Numbered from the stretch's first letter, positions 17,350 through 32,267 are shown. The stretch: 64,000 nucleotides of DNA from Eudorina sp. 2006-703-Eu-15 (GCA_003117195.1 BDSI01000019.1:930001-994000), one strand, 5' to 3'. Numbers and translations: made by a program. Notes: generated from the letters alone by a model not told the origin.

Positions 17350-19340
17350 AGTACAGCTGACACAAAGCGAATCCTCCCTTCTTCATTACATCTTTACATG
17401 GGGCTTGAACATCTACAACCCTTCGGGCCCGCCTATATAATGTGTGTACAACACCAGTCACCAGGGGCCACCATTCCCCCCGGTAGTGCAGGATAGGCTG
17501 CAGTCCACTTGCATTTTCCAATGCATGCCAAGTAGCCAAAGCCACGATTCAGTACTGCCCCGCAGTGTCTATCTTGCCGCGTGCCAAAGCATCAACATTC
17601 TGTGATCTGCTGTGGTTCGACAGGCAGTGTTAACCCCGAACCCCAATTACACCACCCCGATCACACGTACCCTCAATCGTGTAGCGTCTGCACGGAACCC
17701 TAAGCCTCGACCGCAACCAACCGCCTAGCCTCGCCCTAGCTTAGGAGGTGAACAAGAAAAGGGGGTAACGGAACACGCCGCCGAGACCGCACGCCAGCTG
17801 AGCGCTCTATTTCAGCGCTACTAACCTTTCTCGCTCTGCTGGCACGTGCGCGGCAACCTACGCTCTGCCGCCTAAGGCTCTCAACTACTGCCTAGCCTGC
17901 GGCACAGCACACCCCCAAGCGAGGCAAGAACAACGCTCCTCCGAAGGTGCGCAGGAGAAGCCACGGAAGGCCAAAACCCACCCACAGACAACGCACCGAC
18001 AACCCCACCGGCCGGCCAACAGACACGTGCGCCACCTCTGATTCCCTCGAGCGAGATCGGACCCGGGCTGGCGTAGAGGGAGGCAAAAGGGAACCAGAGT
18101 CAAGGCAAAACCTCCCCCGCACCGGGACCGGCCTAACCTAAGGCGCACAAACCCCAAGGACAGACACCTATCGCACGGTCCAAAACCGCACACGCGACGC
18201 GAAGAACGAGGGGGGGCGGGCGGGAGACAAACAACTCGCGGCAGGCCGCTGTCTATGTTGCTAGGCGGCGCCCGATCAACGGCCCGTTACTGTACCAGAA
18301 GTCTATTTTATACGTCTGCGAAGACGGAAAACAATGTCTAACAAGGAGCGACGGCCCAACAAACTGCGAGGCTCACCCGCACGGCCGGGTGCCGTACCTA
18401 ACTAGCCACCCGACAGGAGAACCAGCCAACCGAAATCACCGCCTTTCCCAAGCAAGTCTGTCTCACCTTGCGCCACAAACCGCATTTTGGGCAAGGCCTA
18501 AAATAACAAATTGTTGGTCGCTCTGGCCCTGCGTCAGAAAAGTCCTTACCCAGCAGTGCCGACCTGTCCACACCTCAATCGAGGAGCGCTTCAATAGTCA
18601 TGCCCCGGTCGGCGTCAGACCCAGCGAGACATGTCACTGTACAAAACACACTGCAGACCTTGCTCCGAAATTGGTTCTGTCAGTCCAAAACCCTACAGCA
18701 AGCGTAATAAATGCTGAGGACTGCCTCACACGGCCCCGCCGCGCAGCTAGCCACATTAGCACAGAAGAACCAACATGTTGATTTGCCCTCTCATGCCTTA
18801 ACGGTGGATAGATGGCTGCTGCTGGCAACGGTGGATAGATGGCTGCTGCTGGCGCCTGGCGCTTTCACCACCTCACACCCATGTAGTGCGCCAGCGCCCG
18901 GCGGCGGTCTGGCAAGGTGGCGCCCGCAAACTCCTCTCCGAAGTGCTCAGCCAGCACCGTGATGTTCGGTCCAGTTATCGTTGTCAGAGCATTCTTGGTG
19001 CGCGGGAACACGGCCCGTGGCGGGGCACCCAGAGCCGCGGAGGTACCTCCGGCCCCTCCGCCGGCTTCTCCCGGACGACGGTCAGGTATGGCTCCCTGCC
19101 ATCAGCCAGGCTGTTCTGCAACCTTGCGTATTGGTTGCGTTGTATACCGACATCTGTGTGGACATTTGCTCGATGGCGGCCTGCATGGGCTGGACGGCCG
19201 CCTGTACAGCGGGCTGGTGGGCTGGACGTCGGCCTGGATGGCTGCCCGTACAGCGGGCGGGACGTCAGCCTGGATGACCGCCCGTACATCACACGACTGT
19301 CGAGAGGGTGCAGCGAAGGGTGCCTCAGGGGTGGTGGTAG
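17350..19340 (-). repeat. dispersed module A (truncated), unit 1
   Basis: This minus-oriented copy of a dispersed module has a 3' segment (about 17350-17620) matching 53205-53440, including the shared string tgccaagtag. It also has a decayed coiled-coil exon at 18865-19300. The first two exons of the coil gene and the plus-strand partner gene are absent. Copies sit at about 27417-29406 and 37483-39473 in units 2 and 3. Confidence 0.7.
18865..19300 (-). pseudogene. decayed third exon of the coiled-coil gene family, unit 1
   Basis: Reading on the minus strand, it ends ALAHYMGVRW-stop, like the paralogue at 54528, which ends LARFIGVRW. Upstream are AEHFGEEFAG and LQNSLADGREPYLTVVREKP, matching that paralogue's LQNSL and PYLTLVRDKP. 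The pieces lie in different frames and no exons 1-2 are found upstream, so it is a pseudogene. Its function is unknown, as for the intact relatives. Confidence 0.75.
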
Positions 19341-20365
19341 CTGGGTAATGGGGTGCCTGTGTGGGCAACCTTCCCTGTGCTTGGTTCTGGGATCCTTTGC
19401 TGCGCCTATCCTTTGGTGATGTCGCCACGCTGTCGGTGTCTGTCTTGGTGGGGTCATGGCCTCGTGTATTTTTCGTTTGCGGCGTTGAGGTGTATTGCCA
19501 CCTTGTTGGTGGGGCCTGCTGGGGCGTGCCCTGGTATACACCATCGATCCTGTTGGGGTCCGCTGTAACATTCATTCTTCATTCATGCTGGGCTGCAGGG
19601 AGTCGGCAGTTTCCGACGCATGCCAAGTCCTCAAGGTATCATTGAGTACTGCACCGCAGCAGCCAACCCATTAGCAGTATTGCTTGTCGCTCTCCTATGT
19701 CACTTGTGCCTAACAAGCGCAGACGCTGCTGGTTCCGATCCATTCCCATACAAAGGCATACCGCCATTGAAACTGCGGTCTAGAAACAACTCGGGTCATC
19801 AGTGATGACGCTGATGCAGCGGACTTACGGTGGGAAGGCACCACGAAGATAGGATCCGCTGGCTGCAACGAGGTAGGCACAACACCGCAGCTGACCACGA
19901 TGATTATAAATGCACTAAATGTGCACATGAGAGGGGCAGGAGGCAATGAAGCTGAGTCGACCTTACATTTCTCTTCTGGTAGGCAAGGTCCATAACCTAA
20001 CGAAAGGGATCCGCTTGTTGCTGGTCGGCCATTGCAGAAGAGCAAGCAATTGAGACAGGGCAAAAACCAAAAGCCCCAAAACAACAAGTACGACCAACCG
20101 TCAGGCCAGAGACAAAAGTATGAGCCCAGGTTTGCTTCTCAAACCCGGGTACCACCCATTGTAAGTTGTTTCTGTCCATGCACAACAAAAGTCTCTAAAG
20201 TGTGCCTGAGCATGTACACGTGTATCAGCAAAACAACCCGAAGACGACCGACAACAATTCTGAGGACGGTCAAACATCTCCGTCGTGCAGCCAGCCGCAT
20301 TTGCACACATCGTGTGCGTAACATGCTCGCTTGCTCAGCCTTCAAAGCTCAGCCCTCAATCAGAA

Positions 20366-20370
20366 TTACA
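20366..20370 (-). terminator. candidate TGTAA poly(A) signal of the coil gene, unit 1
   Basis: TTACA on the plus strand lies 56 bp beyond the minus-strand stop codon at 20426. It is repeated at the corresponding places in units 2 and 3. Confidence 0.4.
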
Positions 20371-20425
20371 GGCCTGCTCAAAGACGCGTGCAGACTGTGC
20401 ATGGAGGGGCTGCTGCTGACGTTTT

Positions 20426-21360
20426 TTAAAACTTCGCACCGATGAAGCGCGCCACCGCCATGCGGCCCTGCAACACATTGGCGCCGCTAGCGAAATCCTC
20501 GCCGTAGTGCTTCTCCAGCTCCGTGATGTTGTCGTGAGTCAACATCGTCAGCTCGCCCTTCGTCTTTGGGAAGACGTCCGGCGGCTCTGCACCCAGTGCA
20601 GGTCCACCCGCGGCCTGCTTCTCGCGGACGAGGGGCAGGTACTCGTCGGTAGTGCCGGCCAGGCCGTTCTGCATCCGCGCGATCTGGTTGCGGTTGCTGA
20701 CGGACATCTGCTGCGACAGCTGGGACACCTGCTGCGACAGCTGGTCGATGCCGGTCTTATACGCCGCCGTCAGCGCCGCCGTCAGCGCCGCCGTCAGCTC
20801 CGCCGTCAGCTCCGTCTTCAGCTCCGTCTTCATCGCGGCCAGATCCTCCCGGGTTATCGGTGCCGCGCCACCTGAGGCAAAAGTGCACAAACGTTTGCAT
20901 AAGTTAGCATGGCATTGAAGGGCGGCGCTGCTAGCTTGCGACCTCGTTATGTCCTCGCAAATCTCTCGTGCTTTGGTGCTCTTCAGTCAGCGCCCGCATG
21001 CAACAGCTCCGAGCGGTGCTAGACGCTATACCAGTTGCCACAAGCAAACGTACCACAGGACACCACTCGATGCTGGTTACGCTCCAGCTCCGCGATTACG
21101 GCGTTAGGAACGAGGTCGGGGCTCACGGCTGCAATTCGGCAACGTCCAATAATTGCTACGTACAAACACAGACCAGCAATCACGGCATGCATAAAAACCC
21201 ACGCACCGTGTAAGTCTTTTGCCTTGCGATTAGCCAACGAGATTTCCGCAATCGCGTCGTCTGTAATGTGCTCAGCTTTCTCCACGCCCCGGTGCTCAAT
21301 CAAAGGCGAGTCGCCAGGCTTCAGTTGGAAAGAATCAACGAATTTTTGAGCCGCAGCCAT
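20426..21360 (-). CDS. three-exon coiled-coil protein of unknown function, unit 1 copy (intact)
   Basis: Exons 21207-21360, 21054-21128 and 20426-20871 join in phase (G^CC and G^GT codon splits) to 224 residues. Exon 1 starts MAAAQKFVDSFQ. Exon 2 encodes DLVPNAVIAELERNQHR. Exon 3 begins GGAAPITREDLAAM, runs through a four-residue periodic helix (TAALTAALTAA), then QLSQQVSQLSQQMSVSNRNQ, and closes with ELEKHYGEDFASG and ARFIGAKF. The paralogue at 54528-55490 has identical intron phases and the same 75-bp middle exon although its protein has diverged. That indicates selection on a real coding gene. I cannot name the family or its role. Introns are 78 and 182 bp. Confidence 0.8.
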
Positions 21361-22000
21361 CTGGGGCTGTCAAGATTGGGAGGGTAAAGTCTTAAGGCCG
21401 CAGAGCAAGCAGCAAGAGGCAGGGTGCTTTTGGCGCCAAAGGGGCCCAACAGTTCCTAGCCGAATTATGTAACCCGCATAACCTGCCCTTCCCGTCGGCG
21501 TATGTAATTTGGTTTGGCTTGCGAGAACGTATATCTTATGACGACCAGTCCGCGAGTCCGGCACGGCAAGGTGACGTCAAGATGACAGCCTGAAAAGTTG
21601 CTCGTTCAAATACGATTGTGCCTTAGGGGCCGTTTACATATGCCGAAAACTCCTTCGTATGTATTTGCCCGAAAATCACTTTTAAACTGGTGTTTACATA
21701 TCGTACCAAAATCAGTTAAAACCTGAAAACAATTTATGTAAGTTGTCACCACGGCCGTCATGGCAACTTGCAAAAAGTCCTCTGACACAAATTCTTTATG
21801 CTGTTAATCTGAAAAGATACGATTCGTAGGCCCAAGCCAACCCCAAACTATGCATAAAAGCGACACATTCCACTTGAACTTCAGTTGATAGATCAGGATT
21901 TGCTGTGGCAATAGGCGCTTTCCGCTGCCAAAAGGAACGACAACAAAGGATACCAGAACTAGGGCCTCTTCCCGAACTGGTAAGCCGTTGTTCCGCCCAG

Positions 22001-22203
22001 CCCTCTAGGATCCTGCCCAACTTCCCCGGCCACCCCGCCGTGCTGCGGACCGTCCTCGCGCCGCTCGTCGCCTTTGAGGCGCTGGGCCAGGGGCACAACG
22101 GGGGGGACGGTGGGGGGACGGCGGCAGCTTTAAGTGGCTGCTGGTGGGTGACGCGGACACGGTGTTTGTGCCGCACGCCGTGCTGCAGCTGCTCAACGGC
22201 TGA
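22001..22203 (+). pseudogene. GT31/fringe-like glycosyltransferase fragment, unit 1 (frameshifted)
   Basis: Behind a good acceptor (GTTCCGCCCAG) the reading gives ILPNFPGHPAVLRTVLAPL. After a shift in a G-rich run it gives FKWLLVGDADTVFVPHAVL and a stop. The WLLVGDADTVF block with its D-x-D is typical of beta-1,3-glycosyltransferase/fringe-type (DUF604) proteins. It is one isolated exon-sized piece with no flanking exons, so a captured fragment is likely. Unit 2 keeps the frame; units 1 and 3 do not. Confidence 0.6.
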
Positions 22204-22657
22204 AACAGCGCGTGCGCTTCTGCTTCCGCGGCAAAACACTGGCAATCGCAGGCACGCACGCGCTCTATAAAAACACCTCGCAGAGCAGTGGCGGCGTTGG
22301 ATCCCATGACAAAGCTGTTGCCTTCGCTCAGGAGGAGAACGTCTCTCGGCCAGGGGGTCAGGGGGCACGCACGCCGCAAGAGGGCTGCTGCTGATTCTGC
22401 CGTCGTGAGTGATAACAGCGGGGAGGACGCCGCCGACGGGGAGGACGCCGCCGACGGGAGGACGCAGACACCGATGATGGGCTTGTGGTGCCGGGCTGGG
22501 TTCGGTCGTCATGCATGGCTGACTCAAGCCAGGGTAAATTGCCGGAACAGCTATGGAAACAAAGGGGCTTTACATCTGCCACGCTCAGGGAGCTTTGCCG
22601 CAACAGCCTCCACACATGTGGGGCTTGGGCCTGGGAACTTTCTCCGGGGTTCGGCTA

Positions 22658-22731
22658 GGTTCGACTGCAGTCCTGCCACGCCAACACCAGGGTTGACCCT
22701 GGTGTTGATGTGACAGGACTGCAGTCGAACC
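22658..22731. repeat. 74-bp near-perfect hairpin, unit 1
   Basis: Outer arms ggttcgactgcagtcctg and its exact reverse complement are 18 bp each. They enclose a second perfect 12-bp inverted pair (caacaccagggt) with a 2-bp centre. The only unpaired bases are short bulges between the two stems. It is identical at 32723-32796 and 42793-42866. Confidence 0.95.
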
Positions 22732-22995
22732 CCTTCATGGTTCATGCATGTGCAGCAGCTCCGGGCGTTTGGAACTTCCCGTTCGTGTGGCGTGTGTTAG
22801 TGTCCGCAGAACGTCGCTTGCATTAAAATTCAGTTGTAAACGCAGAGATTCACGCCAAACGTTATTCGTAGTTTCCACCCATGAACTATGAAGGTGTGGA
22901 CTTCTGACATATGGTAGTTGTGGCCCGTTGGCATCGAGACCTCAAATTCCTGCGACCTGAAACGGTCACGGCGTCCGTTTGAAACAAACCCAAGG

Positions 22996-23520
22996 ATGGC
23001 CACCAGTCCGCTCCTGGATCGCGCCAAAGCACTGCGCGCGCGCTTGTTCAAGGTGTGCGAGGTAGGTCAGCTCGGCGACCTGGCGACGAAGCAGGGTCGT
23101 CGGCGACGCCTCCTGGGGGCCTGCCAACGGGGGCCAGGAGCTGCGACTCGCGAACTGCGCGCAGAGTTGCACTTGGCATAAACCGCGGGAACTCCAAAAC
23201 TCCAAAAATGAGTAAGTGGTACGAGGACTAGGTCCTCGGCACCCTCTAGACGGGCACGGAGGACCGGATCACGACGCTGGCTGCGACTTGCTGGCGCTGC
23301 ACACGCACATCCCGCAGCTCGCCCCACCACCCCCAACCCCGCGTCATCGGCCCAAGCGCCGCAGCCTCCTACGCCTCACCGCCGGCTTCTGAACAGCCGC
23401 AGGCGCTTATGTCCGCCGGCGCCCAAGTGCCGGCCCAGGTCCCGGAGCCTCAAGCCGCTCCCGCCCGGGCTGCGGCCCCGCCACCCTCCACGCCGGCCTC
23501 CGTTCCCGTTCATGTAAGTG
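22996..23520 (+). pseudogene. plus-strand coil/Pro-rich gene of module B, unit 1 (disrupted)
   Basis: It starts MATSPLLDRAKALRARLFK, followed by a possible donor (AAG^GTGTGC). The matching gene at 56247 starts MASPPPSVLDRGQALRAHLQ. The next coil segment (TLLRRQVAELTSVLGAL in the 56-kb copy) is inverted here, at about 23066-23213. Downstream, LLALHTHIPQLAPPPP and a Pro/Ala-rich linker again match. The inversion plus frame breaks make this copy unlikely to encode the original protein. Function unknown. Confidence 0.5.
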
Positions 23521-23685
23521 CGATTGATTATGAGGTGTCTAACACACTGCCCGAGGGGACTGAGGATCCCCTTGTCGCACAACGCCACCCATTGCACCGC
23601 GGCCAGTCCCATGTGCTTGCGCGAGCCTCTTGCTTAAAAGCGGCGTTCCCAGCCAAGCCCTCCCCAAACCCGAAGTTTGGTTTGA

Positions 23686-26389
<2,704 letters not shown>

Positions 26390-28931
26390 GCGGGCGCTGC
26401 ACTGTGACGCCACAGCTTCGACACATGGGACGTCTGCTGCCTCATGACTGCGGGTCATGAGAAGCAGTGTAGACAGCGCCACCAGCTGACGGCAGCTTCT
26501 GCCGGGTAAGCAGCAGCAGAGAGAAGGGATGGTGGTGTCAAAAGAGCTGCTGCACTGGCACGAGTTGCAAGCAGGAAGGCGTGTGGGGGGCCTTTTTGAT
26601 GCGCGGGGCCGACCGTTGTCGGGCCAGCAGCGCGCGCCTGAGTCGGGAGACAGGGTGAGGCTGAGGTGGGCAGGGGCTTGGCGACGTAGGACCGGTGGCG
26701 GGCGCCTCGAGAGCGGAGAGACGGTGCCCATGGAGGCACGGCGCGCGACACAGAGGTGTAGAGGAGGACATGTTCGTGAAATGGAGGGCGTTGGAGGTGG
26801 TCATCACGGTCCGCTACCAGGACCGATTCTCCGCAGGTGCCTGCAGGTGCTTATCATTTCGTGCTCAACTCAAGAATTCGTAAATTTCGTTGCGCGGTGC
26901 CTCTCTGGTGACACGGATGTTAACTTAATGTCGTCGACATCCGGCGGAGAAGTGCAGTTTTGACCACCGAGTGCGCCGCCCCCGCTTGAAGGGTTGCAAG
27001 GCGGCGCTGGGGCCGCGGGCAGAGGCTGTACCGCTGTGACGCCGCCCCTGCCGCGGGGGTGACACGGTACAGCGCATGCGCCCAGTCCTCTGGAGAACCT
27101 TCGTTGCGGACGTGGAGTGGAGGGCTCGGTTTGAAGAGCGCTTGCGTGTGAGGGGTGGGTGCCGCAGGTGTTGTCGGAGGTGAATGGTGGGCATGTCGCA
27201 GTTCTCGTCATGCAAATCGCACTAAAACACGATGCCAAGTCGTGCACGGCTGTGTGCATGCTATGCATGCCGGCGTGCTCAGTCCCGCCGGTTCACCCAC
27301 TCCGGCACGCCTGCTGCGCTGTGTCAGGGGCCCCCTGTGATGATGATACGTAGAAAGGGATTTCGTGGGCCGAGGCTGGGCCACGGTGGACGGCCAGGGG
27401 ACGCGAGGCCGTGAGCAGTACAGCTGACACAAAGCGAATCCTCCCTTCTTCATTACATCTTTACATGGGGCTTGAACATCTACAACCCTTCGGGCCCGCC
27501 TATATAATGTGTGTACAACACCAGTCACCAGGGGCCACCATTCCCCCGGTAGTGCAGGATAGGCTGCAGTCCACTTGCATTTTCCAATGCATGCCAAGTA
27601 GCCAAAGCCACGATTCAGTACTGCCCCGCAGTGTCTATCTTGCCGCGTGCCAAAGCATCAACATTCTGTGATCTGCTGTGGTTCGACAGGCAGTGTTAAC
27701 CCCGAACCCCAATTACACCACCCCGATCACACGTACCCTCAATCGTGTAGCGTCTGCACGGAACCCTAAGCCTCGACCGCAACCAACCGCCTAGCCTCGC
27801 CCTAGCTTAGGAGGTGAACAAGAAAAGGGGGTAACGGAACACGCCGCCGAGACCGCACGCCAGCTGAGCGCTCTATTTCAGCGCTACTAACCTTTCTCGC
27901 TCTGCTGGCACGTGCGCGGCAACCTACGCTCTGCCGCCTAAGGCTCTCAACTACTGCCTAGCCTGCGGCACAGCACACCCCCCAAGCGAGGCAAGAACAA
28001 CGCTCCTCCGAAGGTGCGCAGGAGAAGCCACGGAAGGCCAAAACCCACCCACAGACAACGCACCGACAACCCCACCGGCCGGCCAACAGACACGTGCGCC
28101 ACCTCTGATTCCCTCGAGCGAGATCGGACCCGGGCTGGCGTAGAGGGAGGCAAAAGGGAACCAGAGTCAAGGCAAAACCTCCCCCGCACCGGGACCGGCC
28201 TAACCTAAGGCGCACAAACCCCAAGGACAGACACCTATCGCACGGTCCAAAACCGCACACGCGACGCGAAGAACGAGGGGGGGCGGGCGGGAGACAAACA
28301 ACTCGCGGCAGGCCGCTGTCTATGTTGCTAGGCGGCGCCCGATCAACGGCCCGTTACTGTACCAGAAGTCTATTTTATACGTCTGCGAAGACGGAAAACA
28401 ATGTCTAACAAGGAGCGACGGCCCAACAAACTGCGAGGCTCACCCGCACGGCCGGGTGCCGTACCTAACTAGCCACCCGACAGGAGAACCAGCCAACCGA
28501 AATCACCGCCTTTCCCAAGCAAGTCTGTCTCACCTTGCGCCACAAACCGCATTTTGGGCAAGGCCTAAAATAACAAATTGTTGGTCGCTCTGGCCCTGCG
28601 TCAGAAAAGTCCTTACCCAGCAGTGCCGACCTGTCCACACCTCAATCGAGGAGCGCTTCAATAGTCATGCCCCGGTCGGCGTCAGACCCAGCGAGACATG
28701 TCACTGTACAAAACACACTGCAGACCTTGCTCCGAAATTGGTTCTGTCAGTCCAAAACCCTACAGCAAGCGTAATAAATGCTGAGGACTGCCTCACACGG
28801 CCCCGCCGCGCAGCTAGCCACATTAGCACAGAAGAACCAACATGTTGATTTGCCCTCTCATGCCTTAACGGTGGATAGATGGCTGCTGCTGGCAACGGTG
28901 GATAGATGGCTGCTGCTGGCGCCTGGCGCTT

Positions 28932-29366
28932 TCACCACCTCACACCCATGTAGTGCGCCAGCGCCCGGCGGCGGTCTGGCAAGGTGGCGCCCGCAAACTC
29001 CTCTCCGAAGTGCTCAGCCAGCACCGTGATGTTCGGTCCAGTTATCGTTGTCAGAGCATTCTTGGTGCGCGGAACACGGCCCGTGGCGGGGCACCCAGAG
29101 CCGCGGAGGTACCTCCGGCCCCTCCGCCGGCTTCTCCCGGACGACGGTCAGGTATGGCTCCCTGCCATCAGCCAGGCTGTTCTGCAACCTTGCGTATTGG
29201 TTGCGTTGTATACCGACATCTGTGTGGACATTTGCTCGATGGCGGCCTGCATGGGCTGGACGGCCGCCTGTACAGCGGGCTGGTGGGCTGGACGTCGGCC
29301 TGGATGGCTGCCCGTACAGCGGGCGGGACGTCAGCCTGGATGACCGCCCGTACATCACACGACTGT
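28932..29366 (-). pseudogene. decayed coil-gene exon of module A, unit 2
   Basis: Copy of the element at 18865. One G fewer in the run near 29072 moves its frame break slightly. The remaining matches to the coil family are the same. Confidence 0.7.
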
Positions 29367-30492
29367 CGAGAGGGTGCAGCGAAGGGTGCCTCAGGGGTGG
29401 TGGTAGCTGGGTAATGGGGTGCCTGTGTGGGCAACCTTCCCTGTGCTTGGTTCTGGGGATCCTTTGCTGCGCCTATCCTTTGGTGATGTCGCCACGCTGT
29501 CGGTGTCTGTCTTGGTGGGGTCATGGCCTCGTGTATTTTTCGTTTGCGGCGTTGAGGTGTATTGCCACCTTGTTGGTGGGGCCTGCTGGGGCGTGCCCTG
29601 GTATACACCATCGATCCTGTTGGGGTCCGCTGTAACATTCATTCTTCATTCATGCTGGGCTGCAGGGAGTCGGCAGTTTCCGACGCATGCCAAGTCCTCA
29701 AGGTATCATTGAGTACTGCACCGCAGCAGCCAACCCATTAGCAGTATTGCTTGTCGCTCTCCTATGTCACTTGTGCCTAACAAGCGCAGACGCTGCTGGT
29801 TCCGATCCATTCCCATACAAAGGCATACCGCCATTGAAACTGCGGTCTAGAAACAACTCGGGTCATCAGTGATGACGCTGATGCAGCGGACTTACGGTGG
29901 GAAGGCACCACGAAGATAGGATCCGCTGGCTGCAACGAGGTAGGCACAACACCGCAGCTGACCACGATGATTATAAATGCACTAAATGTGCACATGAGAG
30001 GGGCAGGAGGCAATGAAGCTGAGTCGACCTTACATTTCTCTTCTGGTAGGCAAGGTCCATAACCTAACGAAAGGGATCCGCTTGTTGCTGGTCGGCCATT
30101 GCAGAAGAGCAAGCAATTGAGACAGGGCAAAAACCAAAAGCCCCAAAACAACAAGTACGACCAACCGTCAGGCCAGAGACAAAAGTATGAGCCCAGGTTT
30201 GCTTCTCAAACCCGGGTACCACCCATTGTAAGTTGTTTCTGTCCATGCACAACAAAAGTCTCTAAAGTGTGCCTGAGCATGTACACGTGTATCAGCAAAA
30301 CAACCCGAAGACGACCGACAACAATTCTGAGGACGGTCAAACATCTCCGTCGTGCAGCCAGCCGCATTTGCACACATCGTGTGCGTAACATGCTCGCTTG
30401 CTCAGCCTTCAAAGCTCAGCCCTCAATCAGAATTACAGGCCTGCTCAAAGACGCGTGCAGACTGTGCATGGAGGGGCTGCTGCTGACGTTTT

Positions 30493-31426
30493 TTAAAACT
30501 TCGCACCGATGAAGCGCGCCACCGCCATGCGGCCCTGCAACACATTGGCGCCGCTAGCGAAATCCTCGCCGTAGTGCTTCTCCAGCTCCGTGATGTTGTC
30601 GTGAGTCAACATCGTCAGCTCGCCCTTCGTCTTTGGGAAGACGTCCGGCGGCTCTGCACCCAGTGCAGGTCCACCCGCGGCCTGCTTCTCGCGGACGAGG
30701 GCAGGTACTCGTCGGTAGTGCCGGCCAGGCCGTTCTGCATCCGCGCGATCTGGTTGCGGTTGCTGACGGACATCTGCTGCGACAGCTGGGACACCTGCTG
30801 CGACAGCTGGTCGATGCCGGTCTTATACGCCGCCGTCAGCGCCGCCGTCAGCGCCGCCGTCAGCTCCGCCGTCAGCTCCGTCTTCAGCTCCGTCTTCATC
30901 GCGGCCAGATCCTCCCGGGTTATCGGTGCCGCGCCACCTGAGGCAAAAGTGCACAAACGTTTGCATAAGTTAGCATGGCATTGAAGGGCGGCGCTGCTAG
31001 CTTGCGACCTCGTTATGTCCTCGCAAATCTCTCGTGCTTTGGTGCTCTTCAGTCAGCGCCCGCATGCAACAGCTCCGAGCGGTGCTAGACGCTATACCAG
31101 TTGCCACAAGCAAACGTACCACAGGACACCACTCGATGCTGGTTACGCTCCAGCTCCGCGATTACGGCGTTAGGAACGAGGTCGGGGCTCACGGCTGCAA
31201 TTCGGCAACGTCCAATAATTGCTACGTACAAACACAGACCAGCAATCACGGCATGCATAAAAACCCACGCACCGTGTAAGTCTTTTGCCTTGCGATTAGC
31301 CAACGAGATTTCCGCAATCGCGTCGTCTGTAATGTGCTCAGCTTTCTCCACGCCCCGGTGCTCAATCAAAGGCGAGTCGCCAGGCTTCAGTTGGAAAGAA
31401 TCAACGAATTTTTGAGCCGCAGCCAT
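30493..31426 (-). pseudogene. three-exon coiled-coil gene, unit 2 copy with one frameshift
   Basis: Exons correspond to 31273-31426, 31120-31194 and 30493-30937. They are identical to the unit 1 gene except for one missing G in a GGGG run near 30699 (minus-strand CCCC). That breaks the frame after GTTDEYLP. The change is of the kind long-read assemblies get wrong, so the gene may be intact. Confidence 0.7.
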
Positions 31427-31970
31427 CTGGGGCTGTCAAGATTGGGAGGGTAAAGTCTTAAGGCCGCAGAGCAAGCAGCAAGAGGCAGGGTGCTTTTGGC
31501 GCCAAAGGGGCCCAACAGTTCCTAGCCGAATTATGTAACCCGCATAACCTGCCCTTCCCGTCGGCGTATGTAATTTGGTTTGGCTTGCGAGAACGTATAT
31601 CTTATGACGACCAGTCCGCGAGTCCGGCACGGCAAGGTGACGTCAAGATGACAGCCTGAAAAGTTGCTCGTTCAAATACGATTGTGCCTTAGGGGCCGTT
31701 TACATATGCCGAAAACTCCTTCGTATGTATTTGCCCGAAAATCACTTTTAAACTGGTGTTTACATATCGTACCAAAATCAGTTAAAACCTGAAAACAATT
31801 TATGTAAGTTGTCACCACGGCCGTCATGGCAACTTGCAAAAAGTCCTCTGACACAAATTCTTTATGCTGTTAATCTGAAAAGATACGATTCGTAGGCCCA
31901 AGCCAACCCCAAACTATGCATAAAAGCGACACATTCCACTTGAACTTCAGTTGATAGATCAGGATTTGCT

Positions 31971-32267
31971 GTGGCAATAGGCGCTTTCCGCTGCCAAAAG
32001 GAACGACAACAAAGGATACCAGAACTAGGGCCTCTTCCCGAACTGGTAAGCCGTTGTTCCGCCCAGCCCTCTAGGATCCTGCCCAACTTCCCCGGCCACC
32101 CCGCCGTGCTGCGGACCGTCCTCGCGCCGCTCGTCGCCTTTGAGGCGCTGGGCCAGGGGCACAACGGGGGGACGGTGGGGGACGGCGGCAGCTTTAAGTG
32201 GCTGCTGGTGGGTGACGCGGACACGGTGTTTGTGCCGCACGCCGTGCTGCAGCTGCTCAACGGCTGA
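31971..32267 (+). CDS. GT31/fringe-like fragment, unit 2 (frame open)
   Basis: In this unit the two G runs are shorter than in units 1 and 3, and one frame reads through. It covers ILPNFPGHPAVLRTVLAPL and SFKWLLVGDADTVFVPHAVL and ends in LLNG-stop. The glycosyltransferase-like part starts at about 32067. It is still only about 66 residues of a family of several hundred, with no catalytic remainder nearby. It is most likely a relic whose frame happens to be open. Confidence 0.4.
   Translation: MAIGAFRCQKERQQRIPELGPLPELVSRCSAQPSRILPNFPGHPAVLRTVLAPLVAFEALGQGHNGGTVGDGGSFKWLLVGDADTVFVPHAVLQLLNG

Larger units (their letters stand above)
19560..23520. repeat. dispersed module B (complete), unit 1
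   Basis: Left to right it contains a second TWHA-type 3' segment (about 19580-19690), a minus-strand three-exon coil gene (20426-21360), a spacer with a glycosyltransferase fragment and hairpin, and a plus-strand coil/Pro-rich frame (from 22996). Order and orientation match module C at 53.2-56.9 kb. Confidence 0.7.

Noticed and set aside
22658..22731. tRNA gene, because ggttcgac resembles a T-loop
   Set aside because: The sequence folds as one long hairpin, with no acceptor, D or anticodon arms.
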